Positions 1-7,871 of a stretch of 46,047 bases of DNA are shown piece by piece. Position numbers and translations under genes: made by a program. The first letter of the stretch is position 1. Every line of letters begins with the position of its first letter. The notes below the pieces were generated by a model. It was not told where the DNA came from. It did no database searches and saw only the letters and a program-made list of their open reading frames with translations. Source of the DNA: Gemmatimonadota bacterium (lineage in GTDB: Bacteria > Gemmatimonadota > Gemmatimonadetes > Gemmatimonadales > GWC2-71-9); the NCBI GenBank assembly GCA_025358055.1, contig JANYKV010000110.1:1-46047 (forward strand), read 5' to 3'.

Positions 1-2
1 TC

Positions 3-389
3 GATCTCGATTGGCGCGACATGGCGGTGTTCCAGGGCGTTGACCTCCTGAATTCTCTCTTGTTGGGGTGGGAGCTCCGCTTGGACGGGCTGGTCTTCTA
101 CCTGGTCGCAAGCGTTGGGCCGGATCATCCTGCCTACCAACTCCCCAAAGGCGGGGGGGCGAGGTGTACCCGCTTAGCGGAGCTGATCTTTTCCAACCCA
201 ACTGCGTTGTCGGGGCTCAAGCCGATGGATATCGTCACCACCACGATGGGTATTGATGGCGTTCCGGAGTATGGCACGATCGAAGAACTCGTCGTGCACT
301 ATCCGAAGAGGTTCAATGTGACTGGAATGTTCGGGGACGTCTCGTTTGAGGGAGATTTACCATCGTTGAATTTTCCCGAGAGTGTTTGA
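3..389 (+). CDS. conserved hypothetical protein, possibly 5'-truncated
   Basis: The frame is open from the left edge of the window, and the first ATG inside it is at 21. Residues before that ATG (DLDWRD) read smoothly into the protein, so the true start may lie upstream. It is a small soluble protein of about 122 residues or more with no signal peptide or membrane segment. The pattern FQGVDLLNSLLLGWEL, then SVGPDHPAYQLP, a Cys-Thr-Arg segment and a C-terminal FGDVSFEG resembles a family of short uncharacterised bacterial proteins that I know only as conserved hypotheticals, some of them near toxin/immunity loci. I cannot assign a function. The downstream ADOP permease gene converges on it. 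Confidence 0.55.
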   Translation, partial: DLDWRDMAVFQGVDLLNSLLLGWELRLDGLVFYLVASVGPDHPAYQLPKGGGARCTRLAELIFSNPTALSGLKPMDIVTTTMGIDGVPEYGTIEELVVHYPKRFNVTGMFGDVSFEGDLPSLNFPESV

Positions 390-436
390 TCGCGACCGGG
401 GCCACTGAGAGCACCGGGATCCATCCGGCGTGACGG

Positions 437-2878
437 TCATTCATAGCGAAGCGCCTCCATCGGATCGACCCGCGTCGCACGTCCGGCAGGAATCATGGCC
501 GAGACCAGCGCCACGGCCAGCAACACCAACGGAATCACACTGAAGGTGAAGGGGTCCAAGGGAGTGATTCCGTACAACATCACTTGCATGAAACGGCTCA
601 AGCCTCCGCCCACGCCTACGCCGATACCGATTCCGAGCAGGGCGGGAATCATCCCTTGCCGGATGACCAGACCGCGGACGGTCGACCGGTCGGCGCCGAG
701 CGCGAGCCGGATGCCAATCTCCTGAGTGCGTCGGCTCACCGAATACGCAATCACCCCGTAGATCCCCACCGCGGCCAGAATCAACGCCAGCGCAGCGAAC
801 CCAGCCATCACCATGGTGGTGAATCGCTGTTCCTTTCGGGCGGAGGAGATAACCTCCCCGAGCGATGTGACGTTCGTCAACGGAAGGCTCGGGTCGAAGC
901 GGTGAACCAGTTGCTCGACCGGTTGGCGCAGAGCCAGCGGATCGCTGTCGGTGCGGGCCACGAGGGTCATGGCCCGCCAGGCGCGACCCCAGGAGTTGGC
1001 GAATTGGTTGTGGGGCACAAACCATTCCCGTTTTGGGGCGTTGGTGAGGCCATTGTGCCGGTTGTCGCGGAGCACCGCCACGATCGTGCGCCAGGGACTG
1101 GCCGGGCTGCCGATCTTGATTCGCTTGCCGATCGGGTCTTCGTTGGGGAAATACTGTTTGGCCAACGTTTCGTTGATGGCGATCACCTGAAGGCCGTTTG
1201 GAGTATCCGTTGCATCAAAGAACCGGCCCTTGACCGCTCGCAGCCGGATGGACTCGAAGTAGCCCGGAGTGACAACCTGCCAGTCTGCGGATTGATTCGG
1301 TTCGCCGGATGGAACCGGTCTTCCTTCGATCATCATGCCGGCATCGCCAATCTCGGCGGCCAAAGGCAGGACCCGGACAAACCCTGCCGTGGCCACGCCA
1401 GGGAGCTTGCGGACTCCGTCCGCCAATTGCTCGTAGAACCGAACGATTTCGTCTGTCGTGCCATAGCCAGTGGCCGGCAGCGTGAGTTTCATCGTGAACA
1501 CGTTGCGCGCATCAAATCCGGGGTCGAGCCGCAACAGGTTCCGGAAACTGTGCAGCGTGAGTCCTGCGCCAAGCAAGAGAACCGTTGCCAATGCCATCTC
1601 TACGGTCACCAAGATGTTTCTGCTTCGTCGCCGATGCCGGGTATCCCCACCGCGCGATCCGTCCTTGAGTGAAGCCGTAAGGTTGGCGGCGGACGCCCGC
1701 AGGGCGGGAAGGGCCCCGAACAACACGCCAGTGAGGATAGAGAGGGCGGCGTTGAAGCCCAACACGGTCATATCGATGCTGAGATCCGCCGCTCGGGGAA
1801 CCGACGCGGCGGCCCCAGCCGCGACGCTCCGAACACCGAGCCACGCCAGGCCCAGTCCGATCAAACCGCCCCCGACGGCCAGAAGGATGCTTTCGAGCAT
1901 CGCGAGTCGGAGTAGATGGCCTTGCCCTGCTCCGAGCGCCGCGCGAATGGCAACTTCGCGGGCTCGGCCATCCGCGCGAGTGAGAAGGAGGTTGGCCACG
2001 TTGGCGCAGGTGATGAGCAGGAGGAGGCCCACTGCCGCCAGGAGCACCACGAGTGCCGTCCGGACTCCGCCGGTGACCTCATCGATGACCGCGACGCTGA
2101 ATGCGGAGAACCGCATAGACGCGGGGTGGTTGGCGTCGCCGCTCCATCGAGCGGTCAGGTCACGTAGCTCCCGGCTGGCGTCGTCGACGGTGATGCCGGG
2201 GCGGAGGCGGGCCACGCTGAAATAGCTGTGGCCCCCCCCATCGGTGCTAGCCGGGTCGAGGCGGATCGGCGTTACGATTTGCGCGCTCCCAGCGGCCTGA
2301 AATTCGAGTGGGAGTCGGAACGGCTTCGGCAGAACGCCGATGACCGTTGCTGGTTTGCCCTCGATCTGAACCGTTCGGCCGATGACACTCGGGTCCGCCC
2401 CGTAGCGTCGCTTCCATAGATCGTGCCCGAGCAGCACGACCGCCGGACCGTTGGGGACGTCCTCGTCGGGGGTAATGCCGCGGCCCCGCTCGGGGGAGAC
2501 ACCGAGTTCTTCGAGGAGATTGTAGGTGACGGCGACTGCTTTCACGCTTTCCGGCCCTTGATCACCGGTCAAGGCCACCTCACCGGCGTCCTCCCACGCG
2601 GCAACATCTTCGAATACCCGACTCAACCGTTTGTACTGGAAGAACTCCCATTCCGCTACCCAGGTCTTGTCAAAATTGGTCCAGCGGCTCCAAATCATGG
2701 CCAGTTGTCCAGGGGCTCGGTATGGAAGCGGCCTAAGAAGCACGCCATCCACGACGCTGAAGATGGCCGTGTTGGCGCCGATGCCGAGGGCCAGAGTGAG
2801 AACGACCCCGACGCTGAACAAGGGGCGGCGCCGGAGGGCGCGAACCGCGATTCGGATGTCGTGGAGCAGCTGGGGCAT
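437..2878 (-). CDS. ADOP-family ABC transporter permease (MacB-like, FtsX core)
   Basis: The protein has 813 residues. After a short basic N-terminus (DIRIAVRALRRRPLFS) comes a membrane helix ending in GIGANTAIFSVVDGVLLRPLPY, the hallmark start of Acidobacterium-type duplicated permeases (ADOP). Then follow a periplasmic MacB core domain, three helices with LLLITCANVANLLLTRADGR, a second core domain, and three C-terminal helices with AAVGIYGVIAYSVSRRTQEIGIRLALGA. This is a two-fold FtsX/MacB architecture, as usual for a family of about 800 residues. It would couple to an ABC ATPase not present here, to export a lipid, peptide or drug or to transmit mechanical force. I chose the ATG at 2878 because the protein from there matches the family start; an upstream in-frame ATG at 2914 would add 12 unlikely residues. 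It is divergent from the P450 gene. Confidence 0.93.
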   Translation of the reverse strand: MPQLLHDIRIAVRALRRRPLFSVGVVLTLALGIGANTAIFSVVDGVLLRPLPYRAPGQLAMIWSRWTNFDKTWVAEWEFFQYKRLSRVFEDVAAWEDAGEVALTGDQGPESVKAVAVTYNLLEELGVSPERGRGITPDEDVPNGPAVVLLGHDLWKRRYGADPSVIGRTVQIEGKPATVIGVLPKPFRLPLEFQAAGSAQIVTPIRLDPASTDGGGHSYFSVARLRPGITVDDASRELRDLTARWSGDANHPASMRFSAFSVAVIDEVTGGVRTALVVLLAAVGLLLLITCANVANLLLTRADGRAREVAIRAALGAGQGHLLRLAMLESILLAVGGGLIGLGLAWLGVRSVAAGAAASVPRAADLSIDMTVLGFNAALSILTGVLFGALPALRASAANLTASLKDGSRGGDTRHRRRSRNILVTVEMALATVLLLGAGLTLHSFRNLLRLDPGFDARNVFTMKLTLPATGYGTTDEIVRFYEQLADGVRKLPGVATAGFVRVLPLAAEIGDAGMMIEGRPVPSGEPNQSADWQVVTPGYFESIRLRAVKGRFFDATDTPNGLQVIAINETLAKQYFPNEDPIGKRIKIGSPASPWRTIVAVLRDNRHNGLTNAPKREWFVPHNQFANSWGRAWRAMTLVARTDSDPLALRQPVEQLVHRFDPSLPLTNVTSLGEVISSARKEQRFTTMVMAGFAALALILAAVGIYGVIAYSVSRRTQEIGIRLALGADRSTVRGLVIRQGMIPALLGIGIGVGVGGGLSRFMQVMLYGITPLDPFTFSVIPLVLLAVALVSAMIPAGRATRVDPMEALRYE

Positions 2879-2971
2879 GAGGTGGCCTTGTGAGTCGACC
2901 GAACAGGGTGGCAATCAGGGTTTCCAGCTTAGACGCGGTCTGACCCCGAAATGTTGCAATGCCGCGCCTTT

Positions 2972-2995
2972 TCAAACCACCGATCCTACCGTACT
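2972..2995 (+). promoter_or_regulatory. candidate sigma-70-type promoter for the P450 operon
   Basis: In the 160-bp gap between the divergent ADOP and P450 genes, TTTTCA is followed after about 17 nt by TACTAT, each matching 4 of 6 bases of the -35 and -10 consensus. The -10 lies about 48 nt before the chosen P450 start. This is a weak, pattern-only call. Confidence 0.3.
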
Positions 2996-3042
2996 ATCTC
3001 TGATTCGCGGGCTCTCGCCCGATGATCTCTGAAAGGCCCGGA

Positions 3043-4263
3043 ATGACGTCGATTGATCTTGATGATCTGTTCTCCGCGGAGGCCATCGGAGACCCATACG
3101 GCTTCTTTGGCGCGTTGCGGGAATCCGATCCGATCCATTGGAACGCGCGGCATCAGTTGTGGGTCATTACCCGGCACGCGGACATCGTGTGGATGGTGCG
3201 GCACCACGAACTCTTCTCCTCGGCCGTTATCCGGAACGACCAACGGCCACCGTACCCTCCGATCGACCCCGAGGACAAGGAACGCTTCGAGTACGTGCGT
3301 GAATTCCGCTCGGAACAGGTTGTGGAGCAGGACCGCCCGGTGCATGCGACGATGCGCGGGGTGGTACATCCGTTTTTCGCGCCCACGGCAATGGAGGCGT
3401 GGCGGCCATTTATCGCGAATGCGGTGGCCGACCTGCTGGATGAGATCGAACCTCGGGGTGGAATGGACGTGCTTCCCGATCTCGCGGCGCCGCTGCCGGT
3501 CCGGGTGATCGCCCAGCTCATGGGCGTTCCTCCGGAGGATCGGGAGTACCTCCGGGAGCTGGCGGATAAGCTGCTTTATATCAATCGGGGCGAGTCCTAC
3601 CGGATGAAGCCGTTGACCGAGGGGATGCGCGCGATGGTGGAGTATGTCACGCCGTTCGTGGAAAAACGCCTCCAGGAGCCGAGCAACGATTTCATCTCGG
3701 TTTTGGCCCAGGGCGAAAAAGCGGGGCTGTTTGATCGGCACCAGGTGCTCGTCAATACCGCGTTGCTCTTGTTTGCCGGGCATGAGACCACCATGAACCT
3801 CATCGCGAATGGGACCCTCGCCTTCGCGAGGCACCCCGGTCAATGGGCCCAACTGCGAGCCGATCCCGATGGACTCGTCCGAACCGCGACCGAGGAGTGT
3901 CTCCGCTACGATGCCCCGGTCAAGTCCACACAGCGCATCGCCGCTTCGGATGTGGATTTTCACGGACGGTCCATTCGGACCGGCGATCGTATCCGGTGGA
4001 TCATCGCGGCCGCGAACCGAGACCCGCTCGCTTTTGCCGACCCCGATGCGTTCGATATTACCCGCCAGCCCAACCCGCACGTGTCCTTTGGGGCTGGGAT
4101 TCACTATTGTTTGGGATCGACGCTGGCCCGCCTCGAGGGACAGGAAATATTCCGCGCGCTGGCTCGCCGCGTGCCCAAGCTCGTCCTAGACGACCCCGAG
4201 GTTGAGTATCAGCCCAGCATCCAGTTCCGGTCGCTCAAATCACTCCCGATCTCATGGCGGTAG
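3043..4263 (+). CDS. cytochrome P450 monooxygenase
   Basis: A soluble bacterial class I P450 of 406 residues. The I-helix oxygen-binding motif is AGHET (about residues 245-249), the K-helix ExxR is ECLR (285-288), and the haem loop is FGAGIHYCLG with the thiolate ligand at Cys356. It would hydroxylate an organic substrate with electrons from a ferredoxin; the next gene supplies one. The sequence alone does not reveal the substrate. I prefer the ATG at 3043, preceded by GAAAGG, over the in-frame ATG at 3022, because the protein from 3043 begins like other family members. Its stop codon lies in the ribosome-binding region of the ferredoxin gene, so the two are surely co-transcribed. No ferredoxin reductase is nearby. 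Confidence 0.96.
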   Translation: MTSIDLDDLFSAEAIGDPYGFFGALRESDPIHWNARHQLWVITRHADIVWMVRHHELFSSAVIRNDQRPPYPPIDPEDKERFEYVREFRSEQVVEQDRPVHATMRGVVHPFFAPTAMEAWRPFIANAVADLLDEIEPRGGMDVLPDLAAPLPVRVIAQLMGVPPEDREYLRELADKLLYINRGESYRMKPLTEGMRAMVEYVTPFVEKRLQEPSNDFISVLAQGEKAGLFDRHQVLVNTALLLFAGHETTMNLIANGTLAFARHPGQWAQLRADPDGLVRTATEECLRYDAPVKSTQRIAASDVDFHGRSIRTGDRIRWIIAAANRDPLAFADPDAFDITRQPNPHVSFGAGIHYCLGSTLARLEGQEIFRALARRVPKLVLDDPEVEYQPSIQFRSLKSLPISWR

Positions 4264-4271
4264 GAGGCCCG

Positions 4272-4496
4272 ATGCAGGACGTGCTCAAGGTATGGGTCGA
4301 TCACACTCGCTGCGTGGGAAACGGCTTTTGTGTGATGACGAGTGAGAAAGTGTTCGTTCATAACGAAGACCGGCAATCGGAAGTGATCGATCCGGGGGCG
4401 GACACGCCGGAGAAGGTTCTTGAGGCCGCGCGAAACTGCCCCGTGAGTGCCATTCAGGTCGAGAGCGCCATTACCGGGGCTCGGCTCTACCCCTAG
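4272..4496 (+). CDS. P450-associated [3Fe-4S] ferredoxin
   Basis: A 74-residue ferredoxin with the cluster motif CVGNGFC (C-x5-C) and a distal NCPV. One Cys of the usual four is missing, which is the pattern of single [3Fe-4S] ferredoxins that reduce bacterial P450s (the SuaB/SoyB type). The start at 4272 is set by AGGAGG at 4262-4267, which overlaps the P450 stop codon; an in-frame ATG at 4254 lies inside the P450 gene and has no such site. It should be the direct electron donor to the upstream P450. The NAD(P)H-dependent reductase must be encoded elsewhere. Confidence 0.93.
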   Translation: MQDVLKVWVDHTRCVGNGFCVMTSEKVFVHNEDRQSEVIDPGADTPEKVLEAARNCPVSAIQVESAITGARLYP

Positions 4497-4526
4497 TCGT
4501 CTCGAAGCGAAAGACACGCCAATACT

Positions 4527-5333
4527 ATGACCGACTTGAAGCGGGTGACGACCCTCAGTCTGGCCGACCTCAAACGCCGGGGCCAGAAAATCGTCATGAT
4601 CACGGCCTACGATGCGCTTTTTGGCCGGCTGGTCGATGAAGCGGGCGTTGATGTCGTGCTCGTGGGTGACTCGGTGGCCCCGCTTCTGTGTGGGGAAGAG
4701 ACGACGCTGCCCGCCACTCTCGGGCAGATGATGTATCACGGCCGGATTGTCCGCCGAGGGACCACACGCGCATTGGTGGTCGTAGATCTGCCGTTTCTCA
4801 CCTATCAGGTTTCGGCGGCGCAGGCGGTACGGAACGCCGGGCTGGTTTTGAAACGAACGGGAGCCGGGGCGGTCAAACTCGAGGGCGGTCGTACGGTGGC
4901 GCCTTCAATCCGCGCGGTCGTTGATGCTGGAATTCCAGTGATGGCACACCTGGGTCTCACACCGCAATCCGTCCACGCGTTGGGGGGGCATCGGGTGCAG
5001 GGGAAGGAAGCCGCCGCGGCCGACCGGTTGATCGAGGACGCGAAGGCCATCGAGGACGCGGGAGCGTTTGCGGTGGTGTTGGAATTGGTGCCTGCGGGCC
5101 TTGCCCAACGGGTTACGGCGGCCCTCAGCATTCCGACGATTGGAATCGGGGCCGGGCCCCACTGCGATGGCCAAGTGCTCGTCCTGCACGATATGCTAGG
5201 ACTCAACGATGGTTTTCGCCCCAAATTCCTGAAGCCGTACGCTGCACTGGCGGACATCGTCCGAAGCGCGGTGGGCGCTTTTGCGAGCGAGGTTCGCGGC
5301 GGTCAGTTTCCCGACGCCGAGCACAGCCACTGA
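4527..5333 (+). CDS. panB: 3-methyl-2-oxobutanoate hydroxymethyltransferase (PanB)
   Basis: This enzyme catalyses the first committed step of pantothenate and CoA synthesis: transfer of a hydroxymethyl group from 5,10-methylenetetrahydrofolate to ketoisovalerate, giving ketopantoate. The 268 residues match the family length. The metal ligands are visible as Asp48 (VGDS), Asp87 (VVDLPF) and Glu119 (KLEGG), and the catalytic Glu186 is in VLELVP. The IGIGAGPHCDGQVLV motif is present. One oddity is the loop after GDS, VAPLLCGEETTLP, where most PanB proteins read LGMVxxGxxTTLP. No panC or panD is adjacent. It lies 30 nt after the ferredoxin gene and may be transcribed with the P450 operon, although its own ribosome-binding site is weak. 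Confidence 0.95.
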   Translation: MTDLKRVTTLSLADLKRRGQKIVMITAYDALFGRLVDEAGVDVVLVGDSVAPLLCGEETTLPATLGQMMYHGRIVRRGTTRALVVVDLPFLTYQVSAAQAVRNAGLVLKRTGAGAVKLEGGRTVAPSIRAVVDAGIPVMAHLGLTPQSVHALGGHRVQGKEAAAADRLIEDAKAIEDAGAFAVVLELVPAGLAQRVTAALSIPTIGIGAGPHCDGQVLVLHDMLGLNDGFRPKFLKPYAALADIVRSAVGAFASEVRGGQFPDAEHSH

Positions 5334-5339
5334 ATCTGA

Positions 5340-6074
5340 TCAGGGCTGCGGCGGCTGAAACAATGCCGGATCGACCGGTTTGTCGACCTCCGCGTGGTCG
5401 ATGATGATTTGCTGCTTGTTCTTCCCGCCCGGACTATCGGAGTCGAGCCGGAATGCGATCTTCACGCCGTTGACGGTGCGGTAGTCGCTGAAATATGTTT
5501 CGACTTCAAAGCCGTTGCCGTCCGGTGTCACTTTGCCTTCCCATTTGACCTCCAGAAAGTTGAAAGCGTCGACGTAGTCGTTACGAATCTCTCCGTCGCT
5601 GAGAGTGACCATCAGTTTGTAGGCGTCACGCCCCTGCACGCTGACCTTTCCCATCAACTTGACGCGATTGAACTTTTTCTCGTAGTCCAATAGCGGCCCT
5701 TCGAAATCGGCGCCACCCGCCATGTTCTTCACCTGGTCCGAGTTCATTGGCTCGGGCCCCGAGTTTCCGCGGAACGGGTTGATGGTCCACCCGGACGTAC
5801 CGTCGATGGCGCTGACGATCATTTTGCCGTTGACCTCCACCTCCTGTCGCATCATTCCCGGCCGGCGCATCACCACGAGGAGCCGGCCCGGCGGGTCACT
5901 CCCGAACACAATGTGGGCTTCGAAGTGTTCCGATTGCATCTTGCGAAGGCGGTCGACCCCCCCGCGTGCCTTGAGGTTCTTCGCGATGATTTCATCGACC
6001 GTCTGACCGTGGAGGCCAGCGGTGGTCCCGGCCGAGCCCATGAAGAAGGCCGCGGTGAAAAGCAAGGTCCGCAT
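5340..6074 (-). CDS. secreted LolA-like outer-membrane lipoprotein-sorting protein
   Basis: A 244-residue exported protein. The N-terminus MRTLLFTAAFFMGSAGTTAGLHG is a Sec signal peptide. The mature part begins with TVDEIIAKNLKARGGVDRLRKM, followed by a beta-rich fold with WTINPFRG and a C-terminal FSDYRTVNGVKIAFRLD. This is the pattern of LolA-fold proteins annotated as outer-membrane lipoprotein-sorting proteins in Acidobacteria and Gemmatimonadota. Their ligand is generally unknown; classic LolA carries lipoproteins through the periplasm. GAGGA precedes the ATG. Its stop codon lies 6 nt from the stop of panB, so the two genes converge with almost no space for a terminator. Confidence 0.85.
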   Translation of the reverse strand: MRTLLFTAAFFMGSAGTTAGLHGQTVDEIIAKNLKARGGVDRLRKMQSEHFEAHIVFGSDPPGRLLVVMRRPGMMRQEVEVNGKMIVSAIDGTSGWTINPFRGNSGPEPMNSDQVKNMAGGADFEGPLLDYEKKFNRVKLMGKVSVQGRDAYKLMVTLSDGEIRNDYVDAFNFLEVKWEGKVTPDGNGFEVETYFSDYRTVNGVKIAFRLDSDSPGGKNKQQIIIDHAEVDKPVDPALFQPPQP

Positions 6075-6229
6075 GGGATGTCCTCAGCGTATTGGGCGAG
6101 AGCGGAGGGTCGCCTGCGCCAGGGTTGTTGTCGGGACACCCAGAGCCAGTACCTCGAGAAATGTCACGCGAAACATCCTTGACCCTTCAGGATCTCACAA
6201 TCCATGTGTCGTTTGAGTTACTCCCGAAC

Positions 6230-6736
6230 TCACAACTTGCGCGCGGAATGAAGCTCTCCAACTGCGATGACGCCCAGGGACGCACGCTGGCCGGTGACGA
6301 TGCTCCGATGGTAGTCGATCTGCCCGAGGTGGTAGGCGAAGTGGTCGAGCAGGTGGAGAAGGAAGTCCGCCGTTTCCACCTCGAATCCGCCGATCGGCTC
6401 GGGGAAGGGTGCCCGGAGCACTGTCTCGCTGACATGGGGCAGGGAGGAAGCGACCGCGTCACGTGCCGCGGCAACTCTCGCCTGCAGCGTCGTTCTGGGC
6501 AAGTCTCGTGTGTTGAACTCAGCGGCTCGGTCGCGAACATAGCCGGAGCCTCCCAGGCACGCGCCAACGAAATGCTGCAGATTTCCGGTAAGGTGAAGGA
6601 TGAGGTTCCCGCCCGAGTTGCTGATACCGGGCACCACCCGCCAGGGGAGCGCGTCGTCCGGATACGCTTGAACTTCGCGATCGAGCGCGGCAAGATCTCG
6701 GATAAAGAGCTGGGTGAGTGAGGGAAGAAACATCAA
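6230..6736 (-). CDS. DinB-superfamily protein
   Basis: A 168-residue four-helix-bundle protein of the DinB/YfiT group. The expected metal-binding histidines are visible at His48 (LILHLTGNLQHF), His132 and His136 (DHFAYHLGQIDYHR). The family includes thiol-dependent S-transferases that use bacillithiol or mycothiol, and many members of unknown function, so the reaction cannot be named. AGGAGG lies just before the double ATG. It stands between the LolA-like gene and the divergent DNA-glycosylase gene and shows no clear operon partner. A second DinB protein lies at 19948-20478. Confidence 0.85.
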   Translation of the reverse strand: MMFLPSLTQLFIRDLAALDREVQAYPDDALPWRVVPGISNSGGNLILHLTGNLQHFVGACLGGSGYVRDRAAEFNTRDLPRTTLQARVAAARDAVASSLPHVSETVLRAPFPEPIGGFEVETADFLLHLLDHFAYHLGQIDYHRSIVTGQRASLGVIAVGELHSARKL

Positions 6737-6840
6737 GCTGCCTCCTGCTGGGGTTAACGCTCTAGTCGAGATAGAATCTACGGGGGCCGAGAGAATCGGG
6801 CGAAGGGTCCCTCCAAAACCACACGGGGAAGGAAACTACG

Positions 6841-7740
6841 CTGCGAACCGAACGGCCCGTTCCCTGGCCCTTTCCCTTACCCGCCGATCTTGAGTTTGGC
6901 CGGATCTTGGACTTTCTCCGGCCCCGCGCGGTGGGGGCGCTTGAACACGTCGGTGATCGGGAATACGTGCGTGCCCTATGCGTCGAGGGCCGCATGGTAA
7001 CGGTCCAGTTGATTCATCCGGATGCTCCGCGGGGGCGGGGCCCGCTCTGGGTAACGCCTACTCCGCGAGCCTCCGCGGGCGTGCTGGAGCCAGTGTTAGC
7101 ACGGATGCTTGGCGTCCGCGTCCGGTTGTCGGCCTTCCGGCGAATGGCCGCGGCCGATCCGATTCTCCAACCCCTCGTCGCCCGGACCCCCGGGCTTCGG
7201 TTACCCCAGACGCCCGAGCCTTTCGAGGCCGCCATTCGCGCAATTCTCGGACAGCTGGTGAGCGTCAGGGCCGCGACGACTATGGTGGACCGATTGGTTC
7301 GCGCTTTTGGCCGGCCGGCACCGCGGGCGGCAGGCCGGGCATTCTATGCATTTCCCTCCGCCCGCGCTCTTGCCGATGCGAGTCTAAGTGCGCTCCGGGC
7401 CCTCGGGTGTACCGGAAACAAAGCGCGCTTCATTCGGTCGATTGCCTGCGCCACGGCGGACGGTGAGGTCGATTGGGAGGCGCTGCGCCCGGCCAGTGCG
7501 GCAACCATCTACGCCGCGCTTCGGCCGCTCCCTGGTATGGGCCCATGGACAATTGAGTACATCCGAATGCGCGGTCTGGGCCATCGCGACGCATTCCCCC
7601 ACGGTGATTTGGGCGTCGTGCGCGCGATGCTGCGGCACGGGGTGCCAGCGGACCAGATTCTTCGCCGGGCCGAGGGATGGCGGCCCTGGCGGGCGTATGC
7701 GGCGCTTTATCTTTGGCAGCCTCCACCTGGAGTTGCGTGA
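6841..7740 (+). CDS. DNA-3-methyladenine glycosylase II (AlkA-like), probable CTG start
   Basis: A base-excision repair glycosylase of the HhH-GPD family that removes alkylated purines. The helix-hairpin-helix is LPGMGPWTIEYIRMRG and the catalytic aspartate is Asp256 in DAFPHGDLGV, as in AlkA. The N-terminal domain motif FLRPRAVGALEHV and the signature AIRAILGQLVSV are clear. The frame has no ATG or GTG near its beginning: stops lie at 6763 and 6772, and the only candidates are CTG at 6841 and TTG at 6907. Codons 6853-6906 encode PVPWPFPLPADLEFGRIL, which fits the AlkA N-terminus, and AAGGA sits 7 nt before CTG 6841. I therefore choose CTG, giving 299 residues. Confidence 0.88.
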   Translation: MRTERPVPWPFPLPADLEFGRILDFLRPRAVGALEHVGDREYVRALCVEGRMVTVQLIHPDAPRGRGPLWVTPTPRASAGVLEPVLARMLGVRVRLSAFRRMAAADPILQPLVARTPGLRLPQTPEPFEAAIRAILGQLVSVRAATTMVDRLVRAFGRPAPRAAGRAFYAFPSARALADASLSALRALGCTGNKARFIRSIACATADGEVDWEALRPASAATIYAALRPLPGMGPWTIEYIRMRGLGHRDAFPHGDLGVVRAMLRHGVPADQILRRAEGWRPWRAYAALYLWQPPPGVA

Positions 7741-7794
7741 TCGCGGGGTTGTCGCCGGTGTGAATATTGCTGATTTGATAGGAAATACGTGGAC

Positions 7795-7800
7795 TATAAT
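7795..7800 (+). promoter_or_regulatory. perfect -10 hexamer TATAAT before the G8 lipoprotein gene
   Basis: TATAAT stands 71 nt before the ATG at 7872 in a locally AT-rich stretch. TTGATA occurs at 7775-7780 but at a spacing of only 14 nt, so the matching -35 is unclear. Confidence 0.45.
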
Positions 7801-7871
7801 GCAACTCCTGGCGTCCCGCAGTGAATGACCGGTTTGGCCTGCCGCAAATTCAGCGAATTGAGGGAGTCCGT

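Noticed and set aside
584..1672. Long open frame opposite the ADOP permease gene
   Set aside because: High-GC shadow frame; low-complexity translation without domains, while the minus-strand protein is a clear family member.
2986..4104. Open frame of 372 codons opposite the P450 gene
   Set aside because: The plus strand has all P450 motifs; the antisense translation has none.
7775..7800. TTGATA and TATAAT as a complete sigma-70 promoter
   Set aside because: The spacer is 14 nt, too short for normal use; only the -10 hexamer was kept as a candidate.
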